A stretch of 64,000 nt of DNA. Origin: Aquimonas sp041395245 (GTDB lineage: Bacteria; Pseudomonadota; Gammaproteobacteria; Xanthomonadales; Xanthomonadaceae). Position 1 is the stretch's first letter; every line of letters begins with the position of its first letter. Position numbers and translations under genes: made by a program. Positions 8,447 to 16,957 of the stretch are shown piece by piece. The notes beneath the pieces were generated by a model. That model made no database searches and was not told the origin of the DNA. It saw only the letters and a list, made by a program, of their open reading frames with translations. The stretch lies in the NCBI GenBank assembly GCA_041395245.1, contig JAWLAY010000016.1, positions 1 to 64,000 on the forward strand, in the 5' to 3' direction.

Positions 8447-9105
8447 ATGCGGCCGAGGTGTCGGCGCTGGTTCGCGAACGTCGCACCGTCAAGGCCTATC
8501 GCCCCGACCAATCCCTAAGCGCCACCCAACAACAGGCATTACTGGACGTGTTGCGCTACAGCCCTTCCTCGGTCAACGGCCAGCCGTGGCAGTTTGTCAT
8601 CGCCACCTCCGCTGAATCCAAGGCGCGGATCGCCAAGTCCACGCAGGGCGCTTTCACCTACAACGCGCCCAAACTGTTGAACGCCGCGATGGTGGTGGTG
8701 TTCTGTGCCCGCACCGATCTCGACGACAGCCATCTTTCAGCAGTTTTGGCGCAGGAAGTGGCCGATGGCCGCCACGCCGACGCACAGGCCGCCGCGCGAC
8801 AGGACCACACCCGACGCGGCTATGTGTCACTGCATCGTGAGGTGCTGCAGGACTTGCCCGAGTGGACGGCGCGCCAAGCCTACCTCGCCCTCGGCGGCCT
8901 GCTGTTCGCCGCCGCCGCGATGCAGATCGGTGCAACGCCCATCGAAGGCTTCGACGCCGCCCTGCTGGACAACGAACTTGACCTTGCCCAACAGCAGCTA
9001 CGCAGCACCGTGCTCTGCGCCCTGGGCGAACGCGGCGCGGACGACTTCAATGCCGCGCTGCCGAAGTCGCGGCTGCCAGAAGGCCTCGTGCTGAAGATGC
9101 TCTGA
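8443..9105 (+). CDS. NAD(P)H nitroreductase, NfsB-like
   Basis: 220 residues of the FMN-dependent nitroreductase family. The FMN-phosphate site RERRTVKAYRPD is at residues 11-22, and the ribityl contact SPSSVNGQPWQFVIA at about 43-57. GATPIEGFDAALLD toward the C-terminus is the NfsB/dihydropteridine reductase-type motif. ATG 8443 is chosen because it overlaps the upstream stop and gives the normal family length; the frame is open further upstream. It ends 18 bp from the convergent dehydrogenase gene. Confidence 0.85.
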   Translation: MNAAEVSALVRERRTVKAYRPDQSLSATQQQALLDVLRYSPSSVNGQPWQFVIATSAESKARIAKSTQGAFTYNAPKLLNAAMVVVFCARTDLDDSHLSAVLAQEVADGRHADAQAAARQDHTRRGYVSLHREVLQDLPEWTARQAYLALGGLLFAAAAMQIGATPIEGFDAALLDNELDLAQQQLRSTVLCALGERGADDFNAALPKSRLPEGLVLKML

Positions 9106-9123
9106 CGGACCTGGCCGCCCCCC

Positions 9124-10509
9124 TCAATCCATCAACTTCCCCGGATTCATGATGCCGTTCGGGTCGAGTACCTGACGGATGCCGCGCATGACGGCGATTT
9201 CGGCGGGGCTGCGGGTGCTGGAGAGGTATTTTTTCTTGACCAAGCCAATGCCGTGTTCGGCGGAGATGCTGCCGCCGTGGCGGTGCAGGGCTTGGGCGAG
9301 CAGGTCGGTGACGTGTTCGCAGTCCTTGACGAAGGCCGCCATCGCCATGTCGGTCGGTTTGAGCACATTGATATGCAGGTTGCCATCGCCGATGTGGCCG
9401 AACCAGACCACCTCGAAGTGCGGATAGGCCTCGCCCAGCAGCGTTTGCGCCTCGTCGAGAAAGGCAGGCATGGCCGATACACGGACCGAAATATCGTTCT
9501 TGTAGGGCGTGTGCGGTGCCAGGCTTTCGGTAATACCTTCGCGCAATCGCCAGAGTGCGGCAGCCTGCGCGTCGCTCTGACTGATCACACCGTCCAGCAC
9601 CAGACCTTGTTCCAGCAGTGATTCAAAGGCACCGAGCACGGCGTTTTGCTGATCTTCGCTGGCGGCGTCGAATTCGCTGACGACGTAGTAGGGATGCACC
9701 TCCGCGAACGGATTCTGCGCGCCATGCGCGCAGACATGTTTCAGCGCGATGTCGGTGAAGAACTCGAACGCGGACAGGCTGAGTCGGCGACGCAGTTCGG
9801 CAAACACCTGCATCAGACTTTCGAACGAGGGCAGCGCGAGCAGCATGACGTTGGACAGCGGCGGCGGATCGGTGAGCCGAACGGTGGCCTCGACGACGAT
9901 GCCCAGTGTGCCTTCTGATCCGATCACCAGATGGCGCAGGTCGTAGCCGCTGCTGTTCTTGATCAGGCCGCGATTGAGGTCGAGCAGATCGCCATTGCCG
10001 GTGACCAGCTTGAGTCCGGCGATCCACTCGCGCGTATTGCCGTAGCGGACCACGCGGATGCCACCGGCGTTGGTGGCAATGCTGCCACCGATGGCGGCCG
10101 AGCCGCGCGCAGCGAAGTCGACCGGATAGATCAGTCCCTGTTCGCGCGCCGCGTTCTGCAACACTTCGACCGGCACGCCGGGTTGCACGATGAGGGTACG
10201 GTCGATCGGATCGAAGGCCAGTACCTTGTTCATGCGCTCGGTGCTGACGACCAGTTCGCCCTGCGCCGCGACCGCTCCACCGGACAGACCGGTTCGCCCG
10301 CCCGAGGGTACCAGCGCGATCTGGTGCGCCTTGGCCCAGTGAACAATGCCCTGCACTTCCTCGATGCTGGACGGCAAGGCGATGGCCAGCGGTGCGGGTG
10401 TCCAGCGCCGCGTCCAGTCGCGGCCGTAATACTCCAGATCGGCCGGATCGGTTTTCAGCACCAGCGCGGGCAGGCGCTGGCGCAATTCTTCGAGCACGAA
10501 TGCAGACAT
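9124..10509 (-). CDS. FAD-linked D-2-hydroxyglutarate dehydrogenase (FAD-binding oxidase/transferase type 4)
   Basis: 461 residues with an N-terminal PCMH-type FAD domain (VPSGGRTGLSGGAV, about residue 70; ATNAGGIRVVRYGNTREWI, about 148) and a C-terminal cap domain with HIGDGNLHIN and SAEHGIGLVK. It belongs to the D-lactate/D-2-hydroxyacid dehydrogenase family. It is divergent from serA, the established D-2-hydroxyglutarate producer; in pseudomonads these two enzymes are known to work as a couple, so D-2-hydroxyglutarate is the likely substrate. Start at 10509 is preceded by GGAGACCTC; an in-frame ATG at 10596 has no such support. Confidence 0.82.
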   Translation of the reverse strand: MSAFVLEELRQRLPALVLKTDPADLEYYGRDWTRRWTPAPLAIALPSSIEEVQGIVHWAKAHQIALVPSGGRTGLSGGAVAAQGELVVSTERMNKVLAFDPIDRTLIVQPGVPVEVLQNAAREQGLIYPVDFAARGSAAIGGSIATNAGGIRVVRYGNTREWIAGLKLVTGNGDLLDLNRGLIKNSSGYDLRHLVIGSEGTLGIVVEATVRLTDPPPLSNVMLLALPSFESLMQVFAELRRRLSLSAFEFFTDIALKHVCAHGAQNPFAEVHPYYVVSEFDAASEDQQNAVLGAFESLLEQGLVLDGVISQSDAQAAALWRLREGITESLAPHTPYKNDISVRVSAMPAFLDEAQTLLGEAYPHFEVVWFGHIGDGNLHINVLKPTDMAMAAFVKDCEHVTDLLAQALHRHGGSISAEHGIGLVKKKYLSSTRSPAEIAVMRGIRQVLDPNGIMNPGKLMD

Positions 10510-10666
10510 GAGGTCTCCAGATTTGCCATGGGGCCGTTCACCCCGGTCGCCGGTGCACGCACGGCCCGCTGCCGCCGTCGAGCGCGCCGCCGACACATCG
10601 CGTCGGCCAATGACGAACCACCCGGATCATGGCGAAAGCACATTGGAACAGACCGGACGCGCGTCA

Positions 10667-10697
10667 CCAAACAGCAATCCGTCAAATCACTGTTTGG
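10667..10697. promoter_or_regulatory. Inverted repeat CCAAACAG-N15-CTGTTTGG between divergent genes
   Basis: A perfect 8-bp inverted repeat sits in the 267-bp gap between the D-2-hydroxyglutarate dehydrogenase gene (minus) and serA (plus), about 80 bp before the serA start. It is a candidate shared operator, since it lies where both promoters must be. Confidence 0.4.
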
Positions 10698-10776
10698 CCC
10701 ACTCGTGCTGCAACGCCGCACCGAGCGAAGGTGTTCTGGCATAGTCGCCGTCCGCTCCCGCCATCGATTCCGCCCC

Positions 10777-12015
10777 ATGAGCAAGAAAACCTCGTTTCCG
10801 CGCCAGGACATCCGTGTATTGCTGCTGGAAGGCATCAGCCAGAGCGCGGTGAAAACCTTTGAACAGGCCGGCTACACCAATATCGAGTTTCACGCCAAGG
10901 CGCTGGAGACGGAGGAGCTGAAGGCGCGCATCGCCGAAGCGCACTTCGTCGGCATCCGTTCGCGCAGCCAGTTGACGGCGGACGTGCTGGCGCATGCCAA
11001 ACGACTGAATGCCATCGGCGCGTTCTGCATCGGCACCAACCAGATCGACCTGGGCGCGGCCAAGACGCTGGGCATTCCAGTCTTCAACGCGCCCTACTCC
11101 AACACCCGCAGCGTGGCCGAGCTGGTGATTGCCGAAGCCATTCTGCTGATGCGCGGTATTCCGCAGAAGAACATGCAGTGCCATCGCGGTGGCTGGTCGA
11201 AGTCGGCGGCAGGCAGCTTTGAAGTGCGCGACAAGGTACTGGGCCTGATCGGCTACGGCCACATCGGCACCCAGGTCGGCGTGCTGGCGGAAGGCCTGGG
11301 CATGCGGGTGATCTATCACGACATCGAAACCAAGCTGTCGCTCGGCAATGCACGCAGCGCGGCGGGCCTGGATGACCTGCTGGAGCGCGCCGACATCGTC
11401 TCCTTGCACGTACCCGAAACCCCGGCCACGCAGAACATGATCGCCGCCGCCCAACTGGCCCGCATGAAGCGCGGTGCGATCCTCATCAATGCGGCGCGCG
11501 GCACCGTGGTGGATATCGATGCGCTGGCGGAAAACCTGCGCAGCGGCCATATCGCGGGTGCGGCCATCGATGTCTTTCCGGTCGAGCCGCAGGGCAACAA
11601 CGATCCGTTCGTGTCGCCACTGATCGGCATGGACAACGTGATCCTGACCCCGCACATCGGCGGCTCCACCCTGGAAGCGCAGGACAACATCGGCATCGAA
11701 GTGGCCGCCAAACTGGTGCGCTACAGCGACAATGGCTCCACCCTGTCGGCAGTCAACTTCCCCGAAGTCTCGCTGCCCGAGCATCCGAACAGCCAACGCC
11801 TGCTGCACATCCATCGCAACATGCCCGGCATGCTGTCGCGCATCAACGAGATCTTCTCGCGCGAGAACGTCAACATCGACGGCCAGTATCTGCAGACCGA
11901 TCCTGCCATCGGCTATGTGGTGATCGACGTGACCACCACGCGCGAGCGGCTGCAGGTGTTGAAGGACGCCCTCAACGAGATTCCGGGCACCTTGCGGACC
12001 CGCGTGCTGTATTGA
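10777..12015 (+). CDS. serA: D-3-phosphoglycerate dehydrogenase
   Basis: 412 residues, close to the 410 of E. coli SerA. The nucleotide-binding motif GLIGYGHIGTQVG is at about residue 155. The catalytic Arg is in INAARGTVVDIDAL, and the catalytic His in ILTPHIGGSTLEA. A C-terminal ACT domain (RNMPGMLSRINEIFSRENVN) provides serine feedback. It catalyses the first step of serine synthesis and can reduce 2-oxoglutarate to D-2-hydroxyglutarate, which fits its divergent neighbour. The ATG at 10777 fits the family start; the frame is open far upstream but unconserved. Confidence 0.95.
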   Translation: MSKKTSFPRQDIRVLLLEGISQSAVKTFEQAGYTNIEFHAKALETEELKARIAEAHFVGIRSRSQLTADVLAHAKRLNAIGAFCIGTNQIDLGAAKTLGIPVFNAPYSNTRSVAELVIAEAILLMRGIPQKNMQCHRGGWSKSAAGSFEVRDKVLGLIGYGHIGTQVGVLAEGLGMRVIYHDIETKLSLGNARSAAGLDDLLERADIVSLHVPETPATQNMIAAAQLARMKRGAILINAARGTVVDIDALAENLRSGHIAGAAIDVFPVEPQGNNDPFVSPLIGMDNVILTPHIGGSTLEAQDNIGIEVAAKLVRYSDNGSTLSAVNFPEVSLPEHPNSQRLLHIHRNMPGMLSRINEIFSRENVNIDGQYLQTDPAIGYVVIDVTTTRERLQVLKDALNEIPGTLRTRVLY

Positions 12016-12020
12016 GGCAC

Positions 12021-12188
12021 CTAGGAGCCTGCGCGGCAGAAGCCGACCGGTCTGCAAAGCCGGCTGCGAGGTCCATTATTTCCGCCGATTCTTGGCCCAT
12101 AGCCGCCTATGGACCGGCGAATCGTCGAAAATCTGTCCTCGCGCAGCCGACTTTTCGACTCGATCGTTTCTGCCGCGCAGGCTCCTAG
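12021..12188. repeat. 168-bp near-palindromic element with perfect 21-bp terminal inverted repeats (family B)
   Basis: Left end CTAGGAGCCTGCGCGGCAGA (12021 onward) is the exact complement of the right end TCTGCCGCGCAGGCTCCTAG (to 12188); one further base pairs inside. Inner arms also pair (CGGCTGCG...CGATTC with GAATCG...CGCAGCCG), closing on CCATAG-CCGC-CTATGG at about 12103-12114. The entire unit can fold as one long imperfect hairpin. It carries no gene and looks like a MITE; it lies directly behind serA and may also end its transcript. Confidence 0.85.
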
Positions 12189-12262
12189 CCATGCCTTCCG
12201 GCCATTTTCAAACGTCGGCGCGCAACGCACACTGCCCACCTCACTGATCAGGGGAGATCGAC

Positions 12263-13660
12263 GTGCGTTGGATTCAAGCGGGTGTGCTGGCCTTGGCGAG
12301 TTTCGCTGTCGCCGCCAATGACTACAGTGCGGAGCAGTTGGCGCAGGCGACACGCTTGCGCGACAGCGTGGAGCCCGGTGCGGCCTACGCCATCGTGGAG
12401 TCGCTGACAACCGAAGTCGGGCCTCGCATGGCCGGGACCGAAGCCGACATGCGCGCGGTGAGTTGGGCGCGTGCCAAGTTCGCCGAACTGGGCTTCGACG
12501 AGGTGCGGATCGAGCCGGTGAAGTTCCCGCTCTGGACGCGTGGCCGTGAACAGGCCGAGGTCATCGCGCCGTATCCGCAACCACTACACATCACCGCGCT
12601 GGGCGGCAGCATCGGCACCGGCGAACAAGCGCTGCAGGCCGAAGTCGTGATGTTCGCCTCGCTGGCCGACCTGCAGGCCGCCGCCGACGGCAGCTTGAGC
12701 GGCAAGATCGCCTTCATCAATGGCCGCATGGAGCGCTTCCGCGATGGTCGTGGCTACGGACCGGCGGTCGCGCAGCGCGGCAACGGCGCCAGCGAAGCGG
12801 CCAAGAAAGGCGCGCTGGCGGTGGTGATCCGCTCGGTCGGCACCGATCTGGACCGCTTTCCACACACCGGGCAGATGCGCTACGCCGACGGGGTGACGCG
12901 AATTCCTGCCGCCGCGCTGTCGGTGCCGGATGCCAATCTGCTGCAACACATGATCGAGCGCGGTCAGCCGGTCACCCTGAAGCTGGACATCGGCGCGGAA
13001 CTGCGCGGCGAAGGCCTGTCCTACAACGTGATCGGCGATATCCGTGGCCGCAGCAAGCCGGAGGAAGTCGTGGTCATCGGTGGACACCTCGACTCCTGGG
13101 ATCTGGGCACTGGTGCCATCGACGATGGCGCGGGCGTCGGCATCACCATGGCGGCGGGTGCAGCCATCCTGAAGCACGCGCAGCGCCCGCTGCGCACCGT
13201 GCGGGTGATCGCCTGGGCCAACGAGGAGCAAGGCCTGCACGGCGCGAATACCTACGCCGCCGCCCATGCGAAGGAAATCAGCCAGCACATTCTTGGCGCC
13301 GAGAGTGATTTCGGGGCCGGACGCGTCTACGCCTTGCGCGCCGGTGTGACGGCGGATTACCAAGCGCGTTTCGCGCAGATCGCCGAGGTGCTGGCACCGC
13401 TGGGCATTCCCTACGAGCCGACCGGCGGCGGCGCCGGTCCCGACGTCGGACCACTGGTGGTTCGCGGCATGCCCTGGGCACAACTGGCGCAGGACGGCAC
13501 GGACTATTTCGACACCCATCACACCGCGAATGACGTACTGGAGCGGGTCGACTCGGCGGCGCTGGATCAACAGGTCGCGGCTTACGCGGTGCTGGCCTGG
13601 ATGGCCGCCGACGCGCCCAGTGATTTTGGCCGCGCACCGCCGCCCGTTGCACCGAAGTAA
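12263..13660 (+). CDS. Exported M28-family zinc peptidase (carboxypeptidase Q-like)
   Basis: 465 residues with a Sec signal peptide (residues 1-18, ending FAVAA). A protease-associated insert lies around residues 110-230. Zinc ligands of the M28 family are visible: His in GGHLDSWD (about 273), Asp in AIDDGAGV, Glu-Glu in WANEEQG, Asp in ESDFGA, and the final His in YFDTHHTANDV (about 420). Members remove N-terminal residues or cleave dipeptides in the periplasm or outside. Starts with GTG 12263, preceded by GGGGAGA. It lies 74 bp after the family B palindrome and converges on the DUF3106 gene with 7 bp between. Confidence 0.85.
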   Translation: MRWIQAGVLALASFAVAANDYSAEQLAQATRLRDSVEPGAAYAIVESLTTEVGPRMAGTEADMRAVSWARAKFAELGFDEVRIEPVKFPLWTRGREQAEVIAPYPQPLHITALGGSIGTGEQALQAEVVMFASLADLQAAADGSLSGKIAFINGRMERFRDGRGYGPAVAQRGNGASEAAKKGALAVVIRSVGTDLDRFPHTGQMRYADGVTRIPAAALSVPDANLLQHMIERGQPVTLKLDIGAELRGEGLSYNVIGDIRGRSKPEEVVVIGGHLDSWDLGTGAIDDGAGVGITMAAGAAILKHAQRPLRTVRVIAWANEEQGLHGANTYAAAHAKEISQHILGAESDFGAGRVYALRAGVTADYQARFAQIAEVLAPLGIPYEPTGGGAGPDVGPLVVRGMPWAQLAQDGTDYFDTHHTANDVLERVDSAALDQQVAAYAVLAWMAADAPSDFGRAPPPVAPK

Positions 13661-13667
13661 ACCCTCG

Positions 13668-14345
13668 TCAACGCAGCAACTCGGCCTCGCGCTGTTCGGG
13701 GCTGAGTTCGCGCAGGTGTTGCAGCAGCGCGCGGGCTTCGGCCGGTTCGGCGGCTTCGACGCGGGCGCGCAGCGTGCGTTTGGCTTGCGGGCTGAGGGTC
13801 TGGATCATGTCGCGAGTGGCGCGCCGTTCTTCCTTCGGCAAGCCCGCCAGCAGTCGACCCGGACCGTTGGTGGCGGCACCCAGACGCGCTCCCTGACGAA
13901 ACGCGCGCCGCTCCGCCGGCGACATGCGTTCGAATCGTGCCCGCATACGGGCGCGCTGCTCGGGCGGCAGATTCTGAAACTGCGCGAAGCGTTCGCGCAG
14001 TCGTGCGCGCTGCTCGGGCGAGAGATCACGGTACTGCCGAATCCGCTCGCGCGCTGCAGCGCGCCGCTCCGGCGGGAGGTCACGCCAGCGCGCCAGACGA
14101 TCCGCCGCGGCACGTTTCTGTTCCGGGCTCATCTGCAGCCAGCGTTGCGCGCCGTTGCGCAGGCTGCTGCGGGTGTCGTCGGACATCCCTTCCCATTGCT
14201 CGGCGAAGGGCATCAGCACGCGTTGTTCCTCCGGCGGCAGCGCCGAGAAGGGTTCGGCGGCATGCGCCAGCAGCGCCAGCGCCAGCAGCGCGGTCGCCAA
14301 CAGAGATTGCACGCGCCACGACGGGCGACGTTCAAAGTTCCACAT
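13668..14345 (-). CDS. Exported DUF3106 protein
   Basis: 225 residues starting MWNFERRPSW, with a signal peptide (hydrophobic LLATALLALALLAHA, cleavage near residue 30). The rest is a series of Arg/Glu-rich helical repeats built on LSPEQRxRxRERFxxFxxLPPE, as in DUF3106 proteins. Function unknown; Spy/CpxP-like periplasmic helical proteins have similar LTPEQR motifs. It is the last gene of a four-gene minus-strand operon headed by an ECF sigma factor, so it may be an envelope-stress effector. An earlier ATG at 14351 is equally possible. Confidence 0.75.
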   Translation of the reverse strand: MWNFERRPSWRVQSLLATALLALALLAHAAEPFSALPPEEQRVLMPFAEQWEGMSDDTRSSLRNGAQRWLQMSPEQKRAAADRLARWRDLPPERRAAARERIRQYRDLSPEQRARLRERFAQFQNLPPEQRARMRARFERMSPAERRAFRQGARLGAATNGPGRLLAGLPKEERRATRDMIQTLSPQAKRTLRARVEAAEPAEARALLQHLRELSPEQREAELLR

Positions 14346-14586
14346 CATCACTCTCCTCCTCTTCCGGCGTCGTCGGCCTTGCCGCGTCCGCCTGGGTTGC
14401 TTCCGACGTCGCGTTCGCGACCGGCGTCATCACCTCGACCAGCGCATCCGGATCGACCACTTCGCCGCTGTCGTCGGCGAACTCGGCAAGGAACAGCAGC
14501 ATCTCGGCATCCGGCAGCGCTTCATCCGCCAGCGCGCCACTCGCCAGTAGGCAGCCCGCCCAAGCGACCCGCCTCAGCCTTCCCAC
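14332..14586 (-). CDS. Small exported acidic protein of sigma-factor operon
   Basis: 84 residues read from GTG 14586. A signal peptide (GRLRRVAWAGCLLASGALA) is followed by an acidic region (ADEALPDAEMLLFLAEFADDSGE) and an acidic Thr/Glu tail. The start overlaps the stop of the anti-sigma-like gene and the stop overlaps the start of the DUF3106 gene, which argues that it is a real operon member. I do not recognise a domain. Confidence 0.6.
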   Translation of the reverse strand: MGRLRRVAWAGCLLASGALADEALPDAEMLLFLAEFADDSGEVVDPDALVEVMTPVANATSEATQADAARPTTPEEEESDDVEL

Positions 14587-15008
14587 AGGTCGTCCTCGCT
14601 CTCTGCCGCATCGAGATCCGCTTGGGCGTCCAGCCAGGCGTAGAACTCCAGATCGGCGATCAATTCGGGATCGGCGTCCTCCACCAGCACAGTCAATTCC
14701 TCGGCCTGCCACGCCTCGGTATGTCCGCCTGGCAGGGCCGGCGGGCTCGGCCACCACATCACCGCCAACGCCGCTGTCGCCGCCAGACCCAGGCCCCAGC
14801 TTCGCGTCCATGTCCACGCCGAAAGCCAAGGTCGCGCCGGCCCCGAAGCAGCCTGCAGGGCCGCCTGCCGGGCACGATTCAGACGCGAGGCACTTGCGCC
14901 ATCGAGCGCGTCGGCCGACTGCTGCAGGGCATCGCGCAAGGCGTCGGCCTGGCGAGGCCAACTCGGATCGGCTTGCTCGGTGCGTGAATTCGGGTCATGC
15001 GGGTTCAT
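14574..15008 (-). CDS. Membrane anti-sigma-like protein
   Basis: 144 residues starting MNPHDPNSRTEQ. The N-terminal cytoplasmic part (residues 1-65) contains LNRARQAALQAA, the kind of short helical segment seen in DUF3619 and related small anti-sigma-like proteins. One membrane helix (WGLGLAATAALAVMWWPS) lies at about residues 72-90, and the outer part is acidic. The start overlaps the sigma-factor stop by 4 bp (ATGA at 15005-15008). Position directly after an ECF sigma gene is the main argument for an anti-sigma role. Confidence 0.65.
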   Translation of the reverse strand: MNPHDPNSRTEQADPSWPRQADALRDALQQSADALDGASASRLNRARQAALQAASGPARPWLSAWTWTRSWGLGLAATAALAVMWWPSPPALPGGHTEAWQAEELTVLVEDADPELIADLEFYAWLDAQADLDAAESEDDLWEG

Positions 15009-15559
15009 AGCCAGGGCTCCAGCGGTTCGCGCAAGCGCGCCAGCGCTCGCGACAGATGGGTCTTCACGCTGCCTTCGGAACAGTCCATGGCGCGTGCCGT
15101 ATCGGCCACGTCCAGACCTTCCCAGATGCGCAGCAGGAAGCATTGGCGCTGCCGGTGCGGCAGGGCACGCAGCGCGGTTTGCAAGGTATCGAGCATGGCT
15201 TCGTCCGCCATCCGTCGCAGTGGTCCCGGCTCCTGCGCGTCCGCCACTTGGGCGATCGGATCGGATTCGTCGTCCTCGCCGCGCGGACTGAGCCAGCTCA
15301 TCCAGCGACCACGGACGGTCTGTCGACGATGGTGGTCGAGAATCCGGTTGTCCAGCACCCGATGAAACAGCGGCGGCCATTCCTCCTGCGGATGACCGGC
15401 ATAGCGCCGCGCGAACGACAGCATGGCGTCCTGCACGATATCCAGCGCATCCTCGCGCTGACCACAGGCGAGTTCCGCCATACGCAGCGCGCGGCGCTCG
15501 ACCTGACGCAGAAACGCATCCAGCGCGGCCAGTCGAACGCGTTGCTCGGCATCGGTCAT
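15005..15559 (-). CDS. ECF-type RNA polymerase sigma factor
   Basis: 184 residues from ATG 15559 (MTDAEQRVRLAALDAFL); an in-frame ATG at 15613 would add 18 residues. Region 2 includes QREDALDIVQDAMLSFARRY (DALDIVQDA in place of DAEDLVQE), and region 4 has LPHRQRQCFLLRIWEGLDVA plus the recognition helix DCSEGSVKTHLSRALARLRE. It heads a minus-strand operon with an anti-sigma-like membrane protein and two exported proteins, so it probably responds to envelope conditions. It is also 100 bp downstream of the SagB-like dehydrogenase gene on the same strand. Confidence 0.85.
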   Translation of the reverse strand: MTDAEQRVRLAALDAFLRQVERRALRMAELACGQREDALDIVQDAMLSFARRYAGHPQEEWPPLFHRVLDNRILDHHRRQTVRGRWMSWLSPRGEDDESDPIAQVADAQEPGPLRRMADEAMLDTLQTALRALPHRQRQCFLLRIWEGLDVADTARAMDCSEGSVKTHLSRALARLREPLEPWL

Positions 15560-15715
15560 CGGTGGGGGCGGACGAAGTCGGAGTTCATGCGGGTGAATGG
15601 CTGGAGACAACATCGATGGTCCTTCGGCAGGGCTTGCCCGATGGACACTGAAAACGTCGTTGCAGCGCGCTGGTTGACAGGCATCGCCGCAACGCCGTTC
15701 AGACGAAGCGAGCGA

Positions 15716-16903
15716 TCACGCGTCGAGCGCCACGTTGGTCTCGCCCGACCACGCGGGCCAGACCTTGCGCAGGGGATCAAATTCCAGCGACTGCATCTGC
15801 GACGCGCGCCAGCCCAGACCGGTGACCGCCATCACGCCGGTCTGCATCGGATCGAGGTCCAGTGCGCGCTCGATTTCCATCTCGTTGATCGCCGCAGTGA
15901 AGAAACTGCCCAGACCCAACTCGGTGGCCACCGCGTACTGCAGCATCGACAGATGACCGACATCGACGGTCACCGCGCGGTAGGCCTTGGCGTGTTCGCG
16001 ATACTTCCAGAACGTGCGCTGGAAACGACAGACGAGGAAGATCAGCACGGGCGCATCCTCGAACCAGGTCTGGTGGGCCACGCAACGTGCAGCAAGGTCT
16101 CGCGCCGCCTCGTTCGACAGCGTCTGCAGCGGCTCCAGCGCATGCGCGACACAGTGATAGTGATACAGGCCGGGTGCCAGTCCATCGACATTCTGTGCCA
16201 GCACGAAGGCTTCCACCGGATGCAGACCACCGGCCGAGGGCGCAAGCTTTTTCAGCGCCCGCAAGCCCGACACCTCCGCCTCGACCTGCACGCCGTAGAC
16301 CTGACCGAGCACCGTGGCGAGATCCTGCAAGACGACCGCACGCGTCTGGTCGAAGTTGCGACAGGTGCTGCGCTGCTGCAAGGACGCCGCCAGCGTCGTT
16401 GGTGCAGCGGGCGGCAGCGACAGGCGTCCGGCCACGTCAGTGCAGCTCAGATGCGAATCGGGCACGGGACCAAACAAGGCTTCCAGCCCGGCCATGCCGC
16501 CAACGGCTTCCAAACGCGCGTCGGTCTCACGCGAATCCACGTCCGACCAGCGGCACTGGCGATGGAGCACGGCGGCCAAGGGATGCCAGGCAACGTCCGC
16601 CACCACCGCGTGATCCTCAGTATTTGCCGCGCGAAGAAACCCGGCATCGAGCAGCGCCTGCCACTCGACCTCGCTGGACGCGCCGCGCAGCACCTCGGTG
16701 GCTTGCGGCTCGCGCGGCGACGCACGACCCAGCACCGCCAACTGCGCTTCGGTCAAATCGAATGCCGTATCGCGATGCGAGGACAGGGCGCGCCACACTC
16801 GCCGGGTTCGAAAGCGCGGCTGACCCCGCAACAGCGCCGCCTGATCGAGCTCGCGGACTTCCGCCGGTTCGATCAACAGATGAGGGCAACGTAACCAGGA
16901 CAT
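15716..16903 (-). CDS. Putative peptide maturation dehydrogenase (SagB-like)
   Basis: 395 residues. The N-terminal 160 residues form a poorly conserved region and residues about 165-395 form a nitroreductase-fold SagB-type domain: RSTCRNFDQ (FMN site), SAGGLHPVEAFVLAQNVDGL, GLYHYHCVAHAL, and VDVGHLSMLQYAVATELGLG. SagB relatives oxidise azolines in thiazole/oxazole-modified peptides. This variant matches the family I recall as TIGR04511, normally found beside the NHLP-related peptide and the cyclase/TPR protein. Here those partners are 12 kb away (515-3517). The gene is 54 bp downstream of mutS on the same strand. Confidence 0.75.
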   Translation of the reverse strand: MSWLRCPHLLIEPAEVRELDQAALLRGQPRFRTRRVWRALSSHRDTAFDLTEAQLAVLGRASPREPQATEVLRGASSEVEWQALLDAGFLRAANTEDHAVVADVAWHPLAAVLHRQCRWSDVDSRETDARLEAVGGMAGLEALFGPVPDSHLSCTDVAGRLSLPPAAPTTLAASLQQRSTCRNFDQTRAVVLQDLATVLGQVYGVQVEAEVSGLRALKKLAPSAGGLHPVEAFVLAQNVDGLAPGLYHYHCVAHALEPLQTLSNEAARDLAARCVAHQTWFEDAPVLIFLVCRFQRTFWKYREHAKAYRAVTVDVGHLSMLQYAVATELGLGSFFTAAINEMEIERALDLDPMQTGVMAVTGLGWRASQMQSLEFDPLRKVWPAWSGETNVALDA

Positions 16904-16957
16904 GGCGGCTTCCTTGGGAGTGGGAAAGTCAAACTCGCTGCTGCAACGAAAGGCAGG

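Noticed and set aside
8443..9105. Nitroreductase as a possible second maturation enzyme of the peptide system
   Set aside because: It is an ordinary NfsB-type enzyme coupled to a DUF2721 gene; the SagB-like gene at 15716 fits the role much better.
10687..12057. 456-codon open frame antisense to serA
   Set aside because: serA is complete and conserved; the antisense frame has no recognisable feature.
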